A stretch of 64,000 nucleotides of DNA. Origin: Branchiostoma floridae. Taxonomy: Eukaryota; Chordata; Leptocardii; Amphioxiformes; Branchiostomatidae. The notes beneath the pieces were generated by a model. That model searched no databases. It saw nothing but the letters and a program-made list of their open reading frames with translations, and was not told the origin of the DNA. Every line of letters starts with the position of its first letter. Position 1 is the stretch's first letter. Of this stretch, positions 1-11,450 are shown one piece after another. Location: assembly GCF_000003815.2 (NCBI RefSeq), contig NC_049982.1:5625249-5689248 (forward strand), given 5' to 3'. The translations under genes and the position numbers were made by a program.

Positions 1-3000
1 GCCTATCAGCTTTGGCCTGTGAGCAATTAGCTTTTATTCTTCTCCTCCACTTTGAATTAGCTTTTGTAATGACGCAGTCCGTAGAAGTAAGATCCATTAT
101 CTTGTCTTCATATTTTAGTGAAGAAGGTTTTTCCATGGCATACCTACCTATCTAGTCCCTTTACCGCCTGTTCGTTGGGGGGACAAGGTAGACATGAAGA
201 TGGTATACAAGCTTCCTACATTTTACCTGACTATATAACGATTCTGCACCCCGAAGGTCTACTAAGAAAGTAACGTATTCACTGTTTATCAAGCCAGAAA
301 AAAATCGGCTTCATTTCCTAGCCTTTGACTTAGAAGGAACTCATTAACAACAGCACTTTACATCTCACGGGGTACGAGGTTTCCAAACCCTTGCCTAGAT
401 TTTGAAATCATGACTAGCCCTTACTTTCAACTCTGTTTTCTTCTTCTTCATTTAAGATTCCCAAAAGTTTGCCAATATCAGCACCTTTTCCTGCCCTCCG
501 AGAAACTCTTGGCAAGATACAGCGATGTTTTCACCAAGTTTGTGGCATTTCTGTCATGACCTTTAAAACAGACCCAGCCGTGGGGTGTTTGGCGAGACTT
601 GTTCCTGTTCTTCCAGGAACTCATGGCAACTTACAGCGATGTTTGCGCCAAGTTTTGGCGTTTCCCTCATGACAGTGAATCAGACCCAGCTGTGGATGGT
701 GAAAGAGAGCACCGTGTGTCTTTACATCTATTGCCAAGTAACAATAATTAAAAACGACGGTAGTATTTTGCTGAGTAACAGCGGTTGGTCCCTCAGTAGG
801 TATTAGGCCTGTTCTGGACGACCAAGGATTCAAGGTTTTGAACCTCATCGACCCAAGACAGAAATGAAAAGAATCGCAGTCATTAGGATAGGGTGTTAAG
901 AGCTTTCGTCAATTTTTGTCATCCCGACCCCTGATTGAACTTTTCTTCCGGTGTTTCAAGTGTAGACCGAGAAACGACATCGTTTTCGCTGTCACTGAGG
1001 ATTTCAGAAGGAACTTGGCTATCTTCCCAAATAAGGGGAAGCTGTGTCGGCGTCTTTTCTTCCTGTCGTTTCGTATACAGCCGTTAAATTCAGGACAGGC
1101 TGAAGTCTAGATTAGTCAGCGACAAGTTCCATTGAAATTACTTCCAGAGTCTCAAAAAAGAATCACGCTTCTTTACAACTACAGACATACTGCCCTAGAA
1201 GAGTGATCACTCAGGCAACCGACAGAATCCGGTTTGTGCAGACAGGTGGTCACAGGATTCTTAATTCTTGTGTCAGTGTGGAAATTGTCTAAGGGGCCAC
1301 CAAATGTGGTCACATTAGCCAGGTAATCCTTATGCACCGGTGGTCAGTTGCACAGGTTTGACTGTGTGTCAAAATGATAACGTTTTTTTAATCATTTCTG
1401 CAACTTTATTTCAGTTTCATCCCAAAATGTCAAAAAAGTTGCAGCATAATTTGATCACGACTTTGAACATTCTAAAACATATTTTTGAAAACTCCAATAT
1501 GAAATGGTACAGTCCATTTGCTTGTATAATTTCAGTTGTTTATTATAACTTTTCCGACGCCACCGTGTTTGGTACTAACACATGCTTGTTATTTTCCCTT
1601 TGTCACAAGTCGTTTAGGGTAAAGATTGAGCAAGAGGAAGACTCGCCTATTCTAAAACAGGGGGTGGACTGAGTTCATAGATGAATTCCCCTGTATACCA
1701 AGTTTGTTTTCGTGTCCTGAAGAGGCCAGGCAATGTAGTGTAGGGAAACCGTTACGGCCACACGGCTAACGATCAAATTCTCCTATAATGTCAGAAAGAT
1801 TGTGATGTACACAAATCCATTTCGACATCAACATGTTTTTAAATTTCTTATGGCATTTCTGTTGAGGTGAACAGTTTGCCAGCTGGAACAATTGGTAAGG
1901 AGATCAGCGAACCTACATGGTGCTTTAGGAACTCCTTGATTCCCATGGCATGGCGAGATCAGGCAGTAAGCCAAACTACTGTCAGCGTTACACCCCCGCA
2001 GGATGACAAGCACATTCTCACCAGAAACTGCGATACTTGCACATTTTCTGACGACAGGGAGTATTTTCTGTGGTCTTTCTTAGGCCATGCTGATTTGATT
2101 ATATGGATGACATCATTTGGGAAGCCCAGAGCTGTTTTACAGGCCTTTGCGGTTGGAACAGCTGTGGTGTACTGTGCTGACCTCATGCTGATGCTGAAAC
2201 TGTGCAAGTGTGTGTTTATCATCAGATCATGAGGGACGGACTAGAGTATGTTTATTAGGCCATGTATATTTGATTACATGAACGACATCCTCTGAGAACC
2301 CCAACACTGGTGCGAGCGTGCCAATAAAAAAGTTTGGTAAAAAAAAAAAAGTTGCCTTCATGTTGAAATCTAAGTGATCATGCAGGAAGTTTGAACAAAT
2401 GACTGAAAACACAGAATATGGTATATCGAATAATATAGTTTTGGTCTTCTTCTATGACATTGGAATTGAAATTGCCATGCTATGACATAAGTAGATGTTT
2501 TCTGATATTTTTTTCGCATTCGACAGCATATCATGCTCATTTTGCAGTTGCTTTGTACGAGTTATAGAATGGTTGAAAACTTTTTTTTATATATACTTGG
2601 AAATGGCCAAAAATTGATGCGTGCGCGGATGTCATCCATATAATCAAATCAACATGGCCTTATTAGATCACGAGGGATAGAAAAGTATGTATCTTTGAAT
2701 TATGAGGGACCGACGTGTGTGTTTACCATTATATGACGACTCGAGGGACAGATATGTGCGTGTATTTCTTAGTGTTAAACTACTTTTTATTCTATTCTAG
2801 CTTTGCAAAGGTTTAAACAAGTTGAAATTACTTTGTGAGTCAAAATAATGAACTTTGTACTAATCGTTATTAAGAGCAATCAATGTACAGTTACTATTTG
2901 ATGTGCTACATAGCTTTAATAGACCTTGCCTTGTTTCATAAATAAATATTGTTATAACAAAGAATAACGGTCGTTTTATCAATCTTTATTGAAAATCGAA

Positions 3001-3450
3001 AATTGTAGACAGGTTAAGCAATTACATACCATCTTACTTACCATGCCATCAATTTTTACATGTATGTGACTTGTCCTGTGATACGCAGCACTGCAGCTAG
3101 GTGTCGCTACTAACAGATGCTGTCCCAAACGTAAGGCATTTAGACATTTACATAGATAGCTCAGTCTCATGGTGGCATGACACAGTATTTAACAGCGACC
3201 CCCGTCCTCAATAGTAAATTTAGCTCGGGTATAAATTAGTGCCTTACAGTTTTTGCAAAGGCACAACTGCGAGGTGGAAACTGTGGTGAATGGCAGAGGA
3301 ATACATCAGTTCTGACACTGTATAAGTTGTATTACGATGCTTGTTCTGCCGGTGTGAATTTGCGCCTTGATACTGTTACTGCGTCCGGGCACTGCCTGTG
3401 CGTCGACTGCAGTTCCATGACCTCCGCTAGGGGTCAAATCAAAGTGGCTT
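1..3450. other. Gene-poor intergenic stretch
   Basis: I see no coding exon with conserved content on either strand. Short open frames here have no recognisable domains. What is visible is a roughly 30-base motif (GATTTGATTATATGGATGAC type) near 2085-2115, again in degraded form near 2263-2293, and in the opposite orientation near 2626-2660. This suggests remnants of one dispersed element. The rest is AT-rich sequence without recognisable structure. Confidence 0.5.
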
Positions 3451-3453
3451 TAC

Positions 3454-3584
3454 TAATCTCCAAGCAGATCCTACGGTGCCATAAGATAGTATCCTGGCCA
3501 AGGAGTATAGCCGGCCAAAGGGAGTTAAACGGGCACGGTGGGTTTGATACTATATTACGCCACCGTGGATCTGCTTGGAGATTA
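3454..3584. mobile_element. MITE, TCTCCAAGCAGA family, 131 bp
   Basis: The element starts TAATCTCCAAGCAGATCC and ends with the matching inverted GGATCTGCTTGGAGATTA. The sub-terminal parts (ctacggtgccataagatagtatc against gatactatattacgccaccgt) also pair imperfectly. It has no coding capacity. Flanks (ggctttac and gcttttac) are similar, but a clean target duplication is not obvious for this copy. Confidence 0.8.
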
Positions 3585-3802
3585 GCTTTTACAAGAGAAC
3601 GAGCCGGCAACTTTATGCTCATTTTCAGATATTTTGTAGTGTACCCTGCAGACTTCAACAGGTGTGTGTATAAGATAATCAGATTTACAAGTCCTCAAGC
3701 GATCCAATATTCTTGCGCAGAAATGCTCCCAGAAAAACCAGCCTCGTTCGCAGACTGCCACGGAGGCTAGCCGGAGGGTTCCTTTATTATGTTCGGTAAC
3801 TA

Positions 3803-4168
3803 AAGCTAAGGGCACAACCCGCTGTACTTGAAATTTGTACGTACATTTTTATGGAAGGCCACGTCCGCCACGTATTTCTCAGAACGTTCAGGCTGTACAG
3901 GGCAGACGCGTACCCCGTACTGGCACGCACGTACGGGGGTGGGGTTGGGGGGGGGGGGGGGTGGGGGGCCAATCCCCAGCTCGATGGCACACAAATTTTT
4001 GCCTGCACGTAAAGTTCTACGGCGTGTCTGCGTGCTCCCAAATCCGTCGGATTCCCTATGAGTTCGTACGGAGGCGGTACCTACCATTTACGGATCCCAA
4101 AAGATTGCCCACGTTTTGGCACGTAGACAGCACGTATTTGCACGTACGGCGGGTTGTGCCCTTAGCTT
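3803..4168. mobile_element. MITE-like palindromic element, 366 bp
   Basis: The ends are perfect 20-base inverted repeats: AAGCTAAGGGCACAACCCGC at the left and its reverse complement at the right. The interior is rich in CACGTACG-type words and holds a long G tract at about 3941-3967. No transposase is visible. It is an independent family from the CCAAGCAG elements. Confidence 0.75.
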
Positions 4169-4269
4169 AAGCTAGTAATGAATGCTTGCGTTATCGTTGA
4201 TTGAATCATTAGTACCGACCTGGGTTTTTTTAGAAACAATGGTTCTATTTGTTATTTGTATTGACTTAT

Positions 4270-4383
4270 NNNNNNNNNNNNNNNNNNNNNNNNNNNNNNN
4301 NNNNNNNNNNNNNNNNNNNNNNNNNNNNNNNNNNNNNNNNNNNNNNNNNNNNNNNNNNNNNNNNNNNNNNNNNNNNNNNNNNN
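4270..4383. other. Assembly gap (Ns)
   Basis: A run of Ns directly next to a long inverted SINE pair, which may be why assembly failed here. Confidence 0.99.
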
Positions 4384-4590
4384 GTCCTTGCCACGGAGGT
4401 GACCCTCCGATTTACCGGGGAGGGTGGATACCGGAACAAAACCTTCAAAAGACTATCATTCCGTAGAAATTCAGAGGGACGAGTAAGAACAGAAAGAAAC
4501 AACATCCCGACTCCCGGGATTCGAACCCGCGCCGAACCCGGGTAGCCGGATCACAACTCCGACGTGCTAACCACAACACCAAAAGCTCAA
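4384..4590 (-). mobile_element. tRNA-derived SINE, left copy of an inverted pair
   Basis: Read on the minus strand, this has an A-box-like TGGTTAGCACG, a foldable anticodon arm and a B box GGTTCGAATCCC, followed by a body ending near the gap. There is no acceptor stem, so it is a tRNA-like SINE head and not a tRNA gene. It is nearly identical in mirror image to 4689-4880. Confidence 0.7.
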
Positions 4591-4688
4591 GAGCTGTTGG
4601 CGTGGTCAGTTTGGCAGCGCTAGAATCCCACTGTTACACTACTCCCCCTTTTCTTTTCAAGATTCGTCCTCGAATCTCCGAGATCGAT

Positions 4689-4880
4689 ATATATGGTGTT
4701 CTGGTTAGCACGTTGGATTTGTGATCCGGCTGCGCGGGTTCGGCGCGGGTTCGAATCCCGGGAGTCGGGATGTTGTTTCTTTCTGTTCTTACTCGTCCCT
4801 CTGAATTTCTACGGAATGATAGTCTTTTGAAGGTTTTGTTCCGTTATATAACCTCCTCGGTAAATCTAAGGGTCAGCGTT
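4689..4880 (+). mobile_element. tRNA-derived SINE, right copy of an inverted pair
   Basis: It carries D-arm-like GTGTTCTGGTTAGCAC, an anticodon arm whose 7-base loop reads TTTGTGA (UGU-like), and the B box GGTTCGAATCCC. The body continues through ttctttctgttcttactcg. It faces the copy at 4384-4590 head to head across a ~100-bp spacer. Acceptor-stem pairing is absent, so it is not called as a functional tRNA. Confidence 0.7.
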
Positions 4881-7280
4881 TTCTGCATGCCTGGATTCTG
4901 GGCCAGATCCACTTTTTGCGATATCAAGCAAGGACGTTTCCGACCTACTAAAAACCTAACAGGAAACGAGTCCTAAAATGCAAACCACATGTAAATCCCT
5001 GCTGTTTGCTGACCAGGGGCTATGATAAGATATGCATGGCTTTGTGCCAAGCCCACTGAGAGGAAACGTATAAAAGGCGAGAAGTTTTTCACAAGTCTTC
5101 ATTCGTGCAGAGGACGCGCAGTAACGCAGCTCTCAACTTCCGTGCAGTCGTACAGGTGTGTAAATCCTTGCTTTAGTGAACCACAAGTTATGCCGTTTCA
5201 GCACTCTTTTCATGCTAGTTTACTTACCTCCGAGAAACGTAGGTATATAAATGTTATGGTAGTATCTACTGTATGCTTGTCACGGAGATAATATCTGTGC
5301 TGAAGCGGAATTTCTGGCTTTGATATCTCCTGTTCTGAACTTGGTCGTCATTCAAGGGGTGGGTACCGGTACAGAAAATGCAGATCCAGGTCAGGTCCAG
5401 TTTCAGAGGATCAAGTACAGGTCCGGACCTGAAGCTGGACCAGATTGTATGTGAAACTTGCGTCCTCAACTCCGGGTGGTTGCGACCATGATAGACATGC
5501 CGTCGTCTTTGACAAGTTCATGTCTACTCTATGTGGAATGAAAATTTCGGAGCGGACTGAAAGTGATCGTCTTGAGACCAGTGGGAATTTGTTAGAAATT
5601 ACAATAATCTCTACTCTACTTCACTCTTGTTATTATATTGGATCGGTAAGCTCCCAGACGTGTGAACGCCTGCCGATATACACTGTAATTTGTTAATTTT
5701 CCAATCGGCCCAATATCCGGTCTACTGATGAATTTTACCAGGTTGGTTTCTTTTAAAGAAAAATTAGTTTTGTACCCACCACTAGTCGGTATCTTCCATA
5801 GCGCTTGGAGGGGACAGTAAGACGTATAGGTTTTGGCGCCCGTTCGTTTACGTTGAATAATTTTAAAGCTTTTTAAAAACCAATTTGAAAGTACCTTTTT
5901 TTCAAACTGCTAACTCTATATCTTCTTTATCAATTCAAATTGGTGCAGATGTTATCTGTATTGCATCATACAATGGACATGACCAACTCAAACTGATTAC
6001 TAGTACTAATGTCTACTCTGTAGTTACAATGTGTATTGCCGATTGACTCATATCCAAATTTTCCTAATAGTAACACTACATTCTATGTAAAGTCTTTTTG
6101 ACATTATGCGCTGCCGATCTTGTCTATTCCTGGGGTCTCACTACAGCCTCGGGACACTGAATGAAGCACAATATCGGTGAAGAAGCCACACGTAGGTTGA
6201 TATTTTAGGTCTTCATTTTATCACCAAAATTAACTACATAGAATTCAATCATTCAGTTCACCTTGGATCATTAGTTATGTGCCCAGCTATGAACAGTACT
6301 TCGACTGCTAAAGAAAAAAAAGGAATTCCTGAGCCTTCATTACTCGAAATGTAACTTTTGTAAATTTTACAGTTGTCTTTTCATGTCATTATTTTGTGTT
6401 TTGGATGGGCATTGGAGTATGGTAAGGTGAAAGACGAAAGACAAACCTGACAGACCACACTACGCATAACAATAGCACCAGCTGAGCCCCGGTGCAAGTG
6501 TCAATTACTTATAATTGCTTCTCAATGAGGTGCTAAATAAGCTAAGTGATTAGGCTGTCAGATTGATTGGTTGGAGAACATGCCTCTGTAGGTAAGATTA
6601 ATAGTACAAACTTTAAACCATTTTAAAGGACTATAGTAACCTTTCAGGAAACACGAAAATAACGTTAGATGATCGGCCATGTCCTTGTCTACTCTAAAAA
6701 CAGCCAAAAATCTAGGAAAATGATTCCGTAGATTTAATATAAGCCAGAAAGGAAAGAACTACCCTAAAATATCCATCAATAATATAGACAAATAATGCTT
6801 TTTCAGGAGAAGGAAATATAGTATCATTATAATCACCCAGTTTCTGTCCAAAGGTAAGTATTAGCAGCTATACACAAAAAAACACAAGTATTGAACTTTC
6901 GGAATGGTTCTTTAAACTACATTTTCTACCCCAAAAAATGACTTTATTAATTTACTAAAACAAACAAATTAATACAATATATCAATACGAAAATTACTTA
7001 GACGCAACGATACACATCCAATCTAACTCTCCTGCAAATCTGAGTCAATTTGAAATGTGTATGGCTGACTTATACCCATTTTCACTCCGACCCCAAGTGA
7101 TAGCTGTAACATGGCCTGGACCACCTTAGTTACATAGAGCAGGGAAAGGAGTTTCTAACGTTAAGTAAAGTCATTCTTGACGTGGTACTGTCCAATCTCC
7201 AAACAGACGTTGGGGGTGAAAGATAGTAGCGTTTTCTACTGACCTAGCTTTGTTTGTTTTATTTGTTTGTATTGGACACC
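4881..7280. other. Intergenic stretch without recognisable genes
   Basis: Apart from the possible promoter near 5.07 kb, I see only low-information AT-rich sequence. No open frame shows a known domain or a chain of phase-compatible exons. Confidence 0.5.
5069..5155 (+). promoter_or_regulatory. Possible TATA promoter with short first exon
   Basis: A good TATA box (GTATAAAAGGCG, core 5069-5075) is followed about 25-30 bases later by an initiator-like TCTTCATTC and then by a plausible 5' splice site at 5155/5156 (TACAG|GTGTGT). I can find no downstream coding exon, so this could be a non-coding transcript start or chance. Confidence 0.25.
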
Positions 7281-7486
7281 TACTCTCCAAGCAGAGGTTA
7301 GGCTCCGGCTGTTTTTTTAACGTTTTTTTAGTCGTTTTTATCGGGCTTTCTATTGTGTCATTTTTCTTGAAGTACGCCAGCCAAAATGTTAGGTTTTGAC
7401 ACAGCAAGATAAAATAAAAAATTGAAAGCCCGACAAAAACGACTAAAAAAAACAGCCGGAGCCTCCTAACCTCTGCTTGGAGAGTA
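7281..7486. mobile_element. MITE, TCTCCAAGCAGA family, hairpin with 9-bp target duplication
   Basis: The ends are TACTCTCCAAGCAGAGGTTA and its inverted match. The arms extend inward through a complementary aggctccggctg / cagccggagcct segment, giving about 45 bases of near-continuous pairing on each side. The flanks are TTGGACACC (7272-7280) and TTGGATACC (7487-7495), a 9-base direct repeat with one mismatch. Confidence 0.85.
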
Positions 7487-7914
7487 TTGGATACCCGCCT
7501 TATGACGTAACACACCAGGTTGGTATTGCATGAAGAATACAAGCTACATAGTCCGGACACAGCTATTCGATTCACTCACACCAGGATGGTCCGCTTACTC
7601 TTTTCCATAAGATATGCTAAAGATCAGTCATTCGTATAGTATGAAGTGCTAAAGATTTTACGAGCTTTAAAATGGATGCATAAACAGACCAAAGGATGTT
7701 AGAAAATATAAATATGGAGCTTGATTTCCATAACTGTTGAAAGATGGGTTCGGAGACCTCATATCTCCATGAAATAGTCTGATTATGTAAATGACTTCCA
7801 CATCTACATAATCTATGCTTGGTTATGTAAACCTCTGAATAACTTAAACCAGTCACAATGTTGATTGTCCAATCATTTACCACTGAATTATGGCACTTTT
7901 ACTAAAGTATATTG

Positions 7915-8117
7915 CCCTAAGCCTAAGCCTTAGGCCATATTTCCAAAAAGGGGCACAGCCGGGCAGCTTTCAGGAGCGAAAAGAATGATATAAAAGACGT
8001 CAAAATGTCAAAATAAGATTCAAGGGCATAATGTGTGATTATGACTAGGTATACAATTTTCGTTTCTTAAAACATCCCGGCCGTGCCCCGGTTTGGAAAT
8101 GTGAACTAAGCCTTAGT
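7915..8117. mobile_element. MITE abutting the 3' end of the proline-rich gene
   Basis: Inverted termini pair CCTTAGGCCATATTTCC with GGAAATGTGAACTAAG. The next inner block pairs GGGGCACAGCCGGG with CCCGGCCGTGCCCC. The right end covers the stop codon of the minus-strand gene (TAA, complement of 8113-8115), so the element seems to have landed at or just after the end of the reading frame and may have supplied the stop. Confidence 0.7.
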
Positions 8118-11089
8118 GCTGTGGATATCCAGGGTAAGCAGGCTTTGTCGGGTACGTAGGTGGATAGGCGGGCTGGGTACCGGGGTAAGCCTGTTGGGTG
8201 GCTGGATAAGCAGGCTGGGTCGGAGGGTAAGCAGGCTGGGAAGGTGGGTAAGCAGGCTGTGCGGCGGGCTGGCTGGAGGGGTAAGCCGACGCCGGAGGTC
8301 CCGGGTAGGGTGGCGGTGGGTACTGCTGCGGAGGAACCGGCTGGGTGCCGGGGTAGGGCGCTGATCCCGCGGGGTAGGCTGTGGAGGGGAAAATAACGCC
8401 CATTATTCATCAGCAAAATCCGTGTGATTTATCCCATGGACTTCAAGTGAGAACCTTAACAAGGTTTAAAACGTCACGAAATCTAAGTTCGTCTTCTTCC
8501 GATAGTGTCCAACTGCCGAGGAATCGACAATGATTGACATCTGAAGTTGGCAGCAAGGTATCGTCTCTGCAGCTGGTATCGTCCTTTCCATATTTTCATG
8601 CTGACAGCCAACGTCATACAAAATTAGAAACATTATAGAGTTAGCTTGCGGGTTAAAGACAGAATAAATGTGAAAGTGAAGGAGTGAAAGGATAATTGTG
8701 ATGACAACAAAAGAACTTTTATCTCTTATCATGTTGTTGTAACATGAGTAGTGTAATCAACAGAGCATATATATAAACAATATTCGAATGTCTAACATTT
8801 CAAACTTGAAGACGCCTTCACGAGAAATATTTTTCAAAGATGGCAACTCAGATTTGGATAAGATAAAACTGAAGTAGAACGTACCTGGAGGTGGGGCAGC
8901 AGTGCCTGTCGGGTAATTCAGCGGAGGCGCAGTGTTTACGTGCGTGTGCTGTGGGGAAACAAAGCATCAACTTTCTGTTCTGGGCGCAAACATGTCTATC
9001 TTATCTATTTATTTCGTTTGGCTGTACAATCAGCCAATGTTACCCAACTAGCCATATGCTATTGTTAAAGGCGTACATCTGTTTACATCTTAAGGCTTGT
9101 GCAAGAGACATACTGTGTTCAGGTGATTAGAAATATGTGATACATACGTGCACGTGCACCACCGTGGGAGCGGGGTGGGGATGATGATTGTGGTGTATGG
9201 CTGCCAGGGCCGCTTGTTCCCGCGCATGCGCCCCTACAGCCCGGTTGTGCACGTTTGCAGCTCTGGACTGGAAAAAAGAGAAAAAGATAGTCGTTAATTC
9301 TACTTCCTTGTACAGTACTTAAAGAAAGTGACTACACCCAAGGCTATATCTATAACAATACGTCATATTACTGTATGGCGCCGTTGACGACTGGATACGG
9401 CACTTGAAGATTCATGAAACATGCCATGAAAAGCTAAAATAAATGATCACGTTGTTCTTCGTGTTATGTAAGCCTCTATCTTTACCCCAGACTTTCTGCA
9501 TGTTGTCCTGTCACTCCAATTTTTTCTCCTGAAAAACAAAAATCCGAGAATACCCCCTCCCCACCATGACGACGCTCTCACCGCGCTCTCTCTGCGACCT
9601 AAAATTTGACAGATCGCTCAAAGAATTCTATAGAAAAGAAACACTTTGTGTGTATTGTTGTCTTCTCAGTCACACTTTTACGTGTTGTCTGATATACTAG
9701 TACTCAGTGTGAAAGCGAAGGTTACACATATCCTATTTAGGTCACAGTGAGAGAGATCGCCGTCTAGTGGAAAGGGGGCCGAATCAACAAATAAAACAGT
9801 TTTGGCCTTACAGGAAACTAAAATGAGAAGAAATCCTCACCTCCAGTCGAACCGCCCTAAGCACGTTCCCCCTGGCCGCGGCGTGTGCAGCCTTCACGTG
9901 GAGCTTCGCTTCCTTTCTCTCCGCACGGACCTCTTGCTACAAGGAAATACATAAAAAATCCAGTTCTACGAACTGCGTCAGCCAGCTATTGTTTACTTTA
10001 CGATAGTCATACAACAGTAACGACGTTATATAATCTCCGAGCAGATTTACCAATGGCATGAGACAGAATCGAACGGCCAAAGCAGTATCTAACTGGCCAC
10101 AGGAAATTTGCCTTCACTTAAACAGTATGAGGCATTTCTTTTCAATAATGGTGTTGATGCCCCTCATATTTCGCCATGTAAACAGTAGTAGGAATATCAG
10201 CGGTGTTTATATCCTTACTTGAGAAAAAAAACATCGTCTCCGAGTACGTCCCAATGCTCAAACCAAAGGGCGCCCATGCAGGAAAACTGACCGCTAGATA
10301 TCGGCCGGTAATGGCCAGTTGGGCATTGCGTTGCTGTTTTGATACTGTCTTATGCCAACGATACATCTGCTTGGAGATTATACACGCATTCGACGACATC
10401 ACCCCAGTCAAGTCTCCAAGCAGAGCCTACGGTGCCATAAGGTAGTATCAAAGCTGGCCAAGGAGTGTAGCCGACTAAAGGGAGTCAGACGGGCACCGGA
10501 GCGTAGCGTAACACTCCTAGGCCGGCTTCACTCATCGATCTGACAGCTTTTGATACTATCTTATACTACCGTAGGATCTGCTCGGAGATTACCACAGTCA
10601 GGTAACGGGATGTTGACTCAGAGCCGACATGACCTTTAACCTACATAACTACTATCCACCGTTAGCCTGCACGCAATAGTACTCACTATACACTCTCAAT
10701 TGACAGATTTTTGCAAACATTTCTCGTACAGTCATTTGCTGATGTACTAACCATTGATGTGTCATGTAACGTTATATTTTCTAAAGTTATATGAAGACAG
10801 ACAGTCGTCGGCATGTTTATCCACCTGTTGCTCTACTACAGGTGACTATCTCATACCAGTGCAACACCCCCACTTTTTGTGTCATCAAGCAATTATTGTT
10901 CTTATGTACTCTTCTGGCCAGCTTCTTGAAGTTAAACGTTTTGTTACAACTTAAATATAGCCACATACTGTACGTGTAAAGTGGATATCTACCACTCACA
11001 GGGGCGTGTGACAAACCCGGAAATAAATACACACAACTTACCCTGTGCGCCTTCGCCGCTTGGTGAGCCAGTTTACGGTCGTTAAACAT
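8113..11089 (-). CDS. Alanine/histidine/proline-rich protein with PAYP-type repeats, five coding exons
   Basis: Exons in order of translation: 11089-11042, 9936-9841, 9267-9148, 8948-8885 and 8378-8113; total 197 residues. Splice phases agree at every junction and all introns are GT-AG. The first ~75 residues form a charged, alanine-rich, probably helical part with regularly spaced Arg, Lys and Glu (starts MFNDRKLAHQAAKAHR). A His/Pro stretch follows (HHNHHPHP). The last ~85 residues are tandem variants of PAYPxxQ and PYPGxQ. I see no signal peptide, membrane segment or catalytic motif. Proline-tyrosine tails of this kind occur in annexin A7, rhodopsin and XYPPX-repeat proteins and often drive self-association, but I do not recognise the orthologue. 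The start was chosen at the first ATG after a TATA box at 11192-11198. The largest intron holds two MITEs, and the stop codon lies in a third. Confidence 0.75.
9552..9782. mobile_element. MITE with CGCCGTCTAGTGGAAAGGGG ends, in intron of proline-rich gene
   Basis: The right end reads gatcgccgtctagtggaaag followed by ggggcc. The left end (ccccctccccaccatgacga) is its degraded inverted counterpart. A clearly homologous copy in the other orientation starts at 57859, and fragments of the same end occur at 16900-16940 and 52030-52085, so this is a dispersed family. Confidence 0.65.
10031..10380. mobile_element. MITE, TCTCCAAGCAGA family, long copy
   Basis: It starts TAATCTCCGAGCAGAT and ends ATCTGCTTGGAGATTA. 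Internal blocks also pair (ggcatgagacagaatc against gatactgtcttatgcc; aactggcc against ggccagtt). It is about 350 bp, longer than other members. It lies in the first intron of the proline-rich gene. Confidence 0.75.
10411..10591. mobile_element. MITE, TCTCCAAGCAGA family, with 9-bp target duplication
   Basis: The termini are AGTCTCCAAGCAGAGCCTAC and GTAGGATCTGCTCGGAGATT. The flanks CCCCAGTCA (10402-10410) and CCACAGTCA (10592-10600) form a 9-base direct repeat with one mismatch. The element sits 30 bases from the copy ending at 10380, inside the same intron. Confidence 0.8.
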
Positions 11090-11191
11090 GTTGGAAGGCT
11101 GCTCCAAACTCGTAACGTAAAGTTGCCTTCCTTCTGCTCGAGTGGGTTGACAAATGACCGCAAGAATCAGCCGGATACACCAGTTAGAGTG

Positions 11192-11198
11192 CTTTATA
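11192..11198 (-). promoter_or_regulatory. TATA box of the proline-rich gene
   Basis: On the minus strand the sequence reads GGTATAAAGC about 105 bases upstream of the ATG at 11089. With a normal 25-30 base spacing, transcription would start near 11165 and leave a ~75-base 5' leader. This supports the assigned start and strand. Confidence 0.5.
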
Positions 11199-11229
11199 CC
11201 TGTGCGCTTGGCACGTGACGTAATGAGCT

Positions 11230-11450
11230 ACGAATGGTCATGAGACAGTGTACGTCATCGGAACAGTCCATTTCGTCAATAAAAAGGGGGCGCAAAGTGA
11301 GAACTGAATGAATACTCTGCTCGATAGTTGCACATGGCACAATATATAACAACAATAACAAAATCAATGTGCACAAAAAGGAAGACCGGATACGTTACTG
11401 GAACAGTTCATTTAGCAAACAAAAGGGGTGGCAAGCACGAACAGAATAGA
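11230..11450. repeat. Diverged direct repeat upstream of the proline-rich gene
   Basis: A ~60-base stretch starting near 11247 (gtacgtcatcggaacagtcc...) recurs in diverged form from about 11389 (gatacgttactggaacagtt...). Both copies contain an A-rich/GGGG segment and end in gaac-ga-at. They lie just upstream of the TATA box of the minus-strand gene. Confidence 0.45.

Noticed and set aside
4384-4880. Two tRNA genes (Thr-UGU-like)
   Set aside because: A and B boxes and an anticodon arm are present, but no 7-bp acceptor stem can be formed and a SINE body follows, so they are tRNA-derived SINEs.
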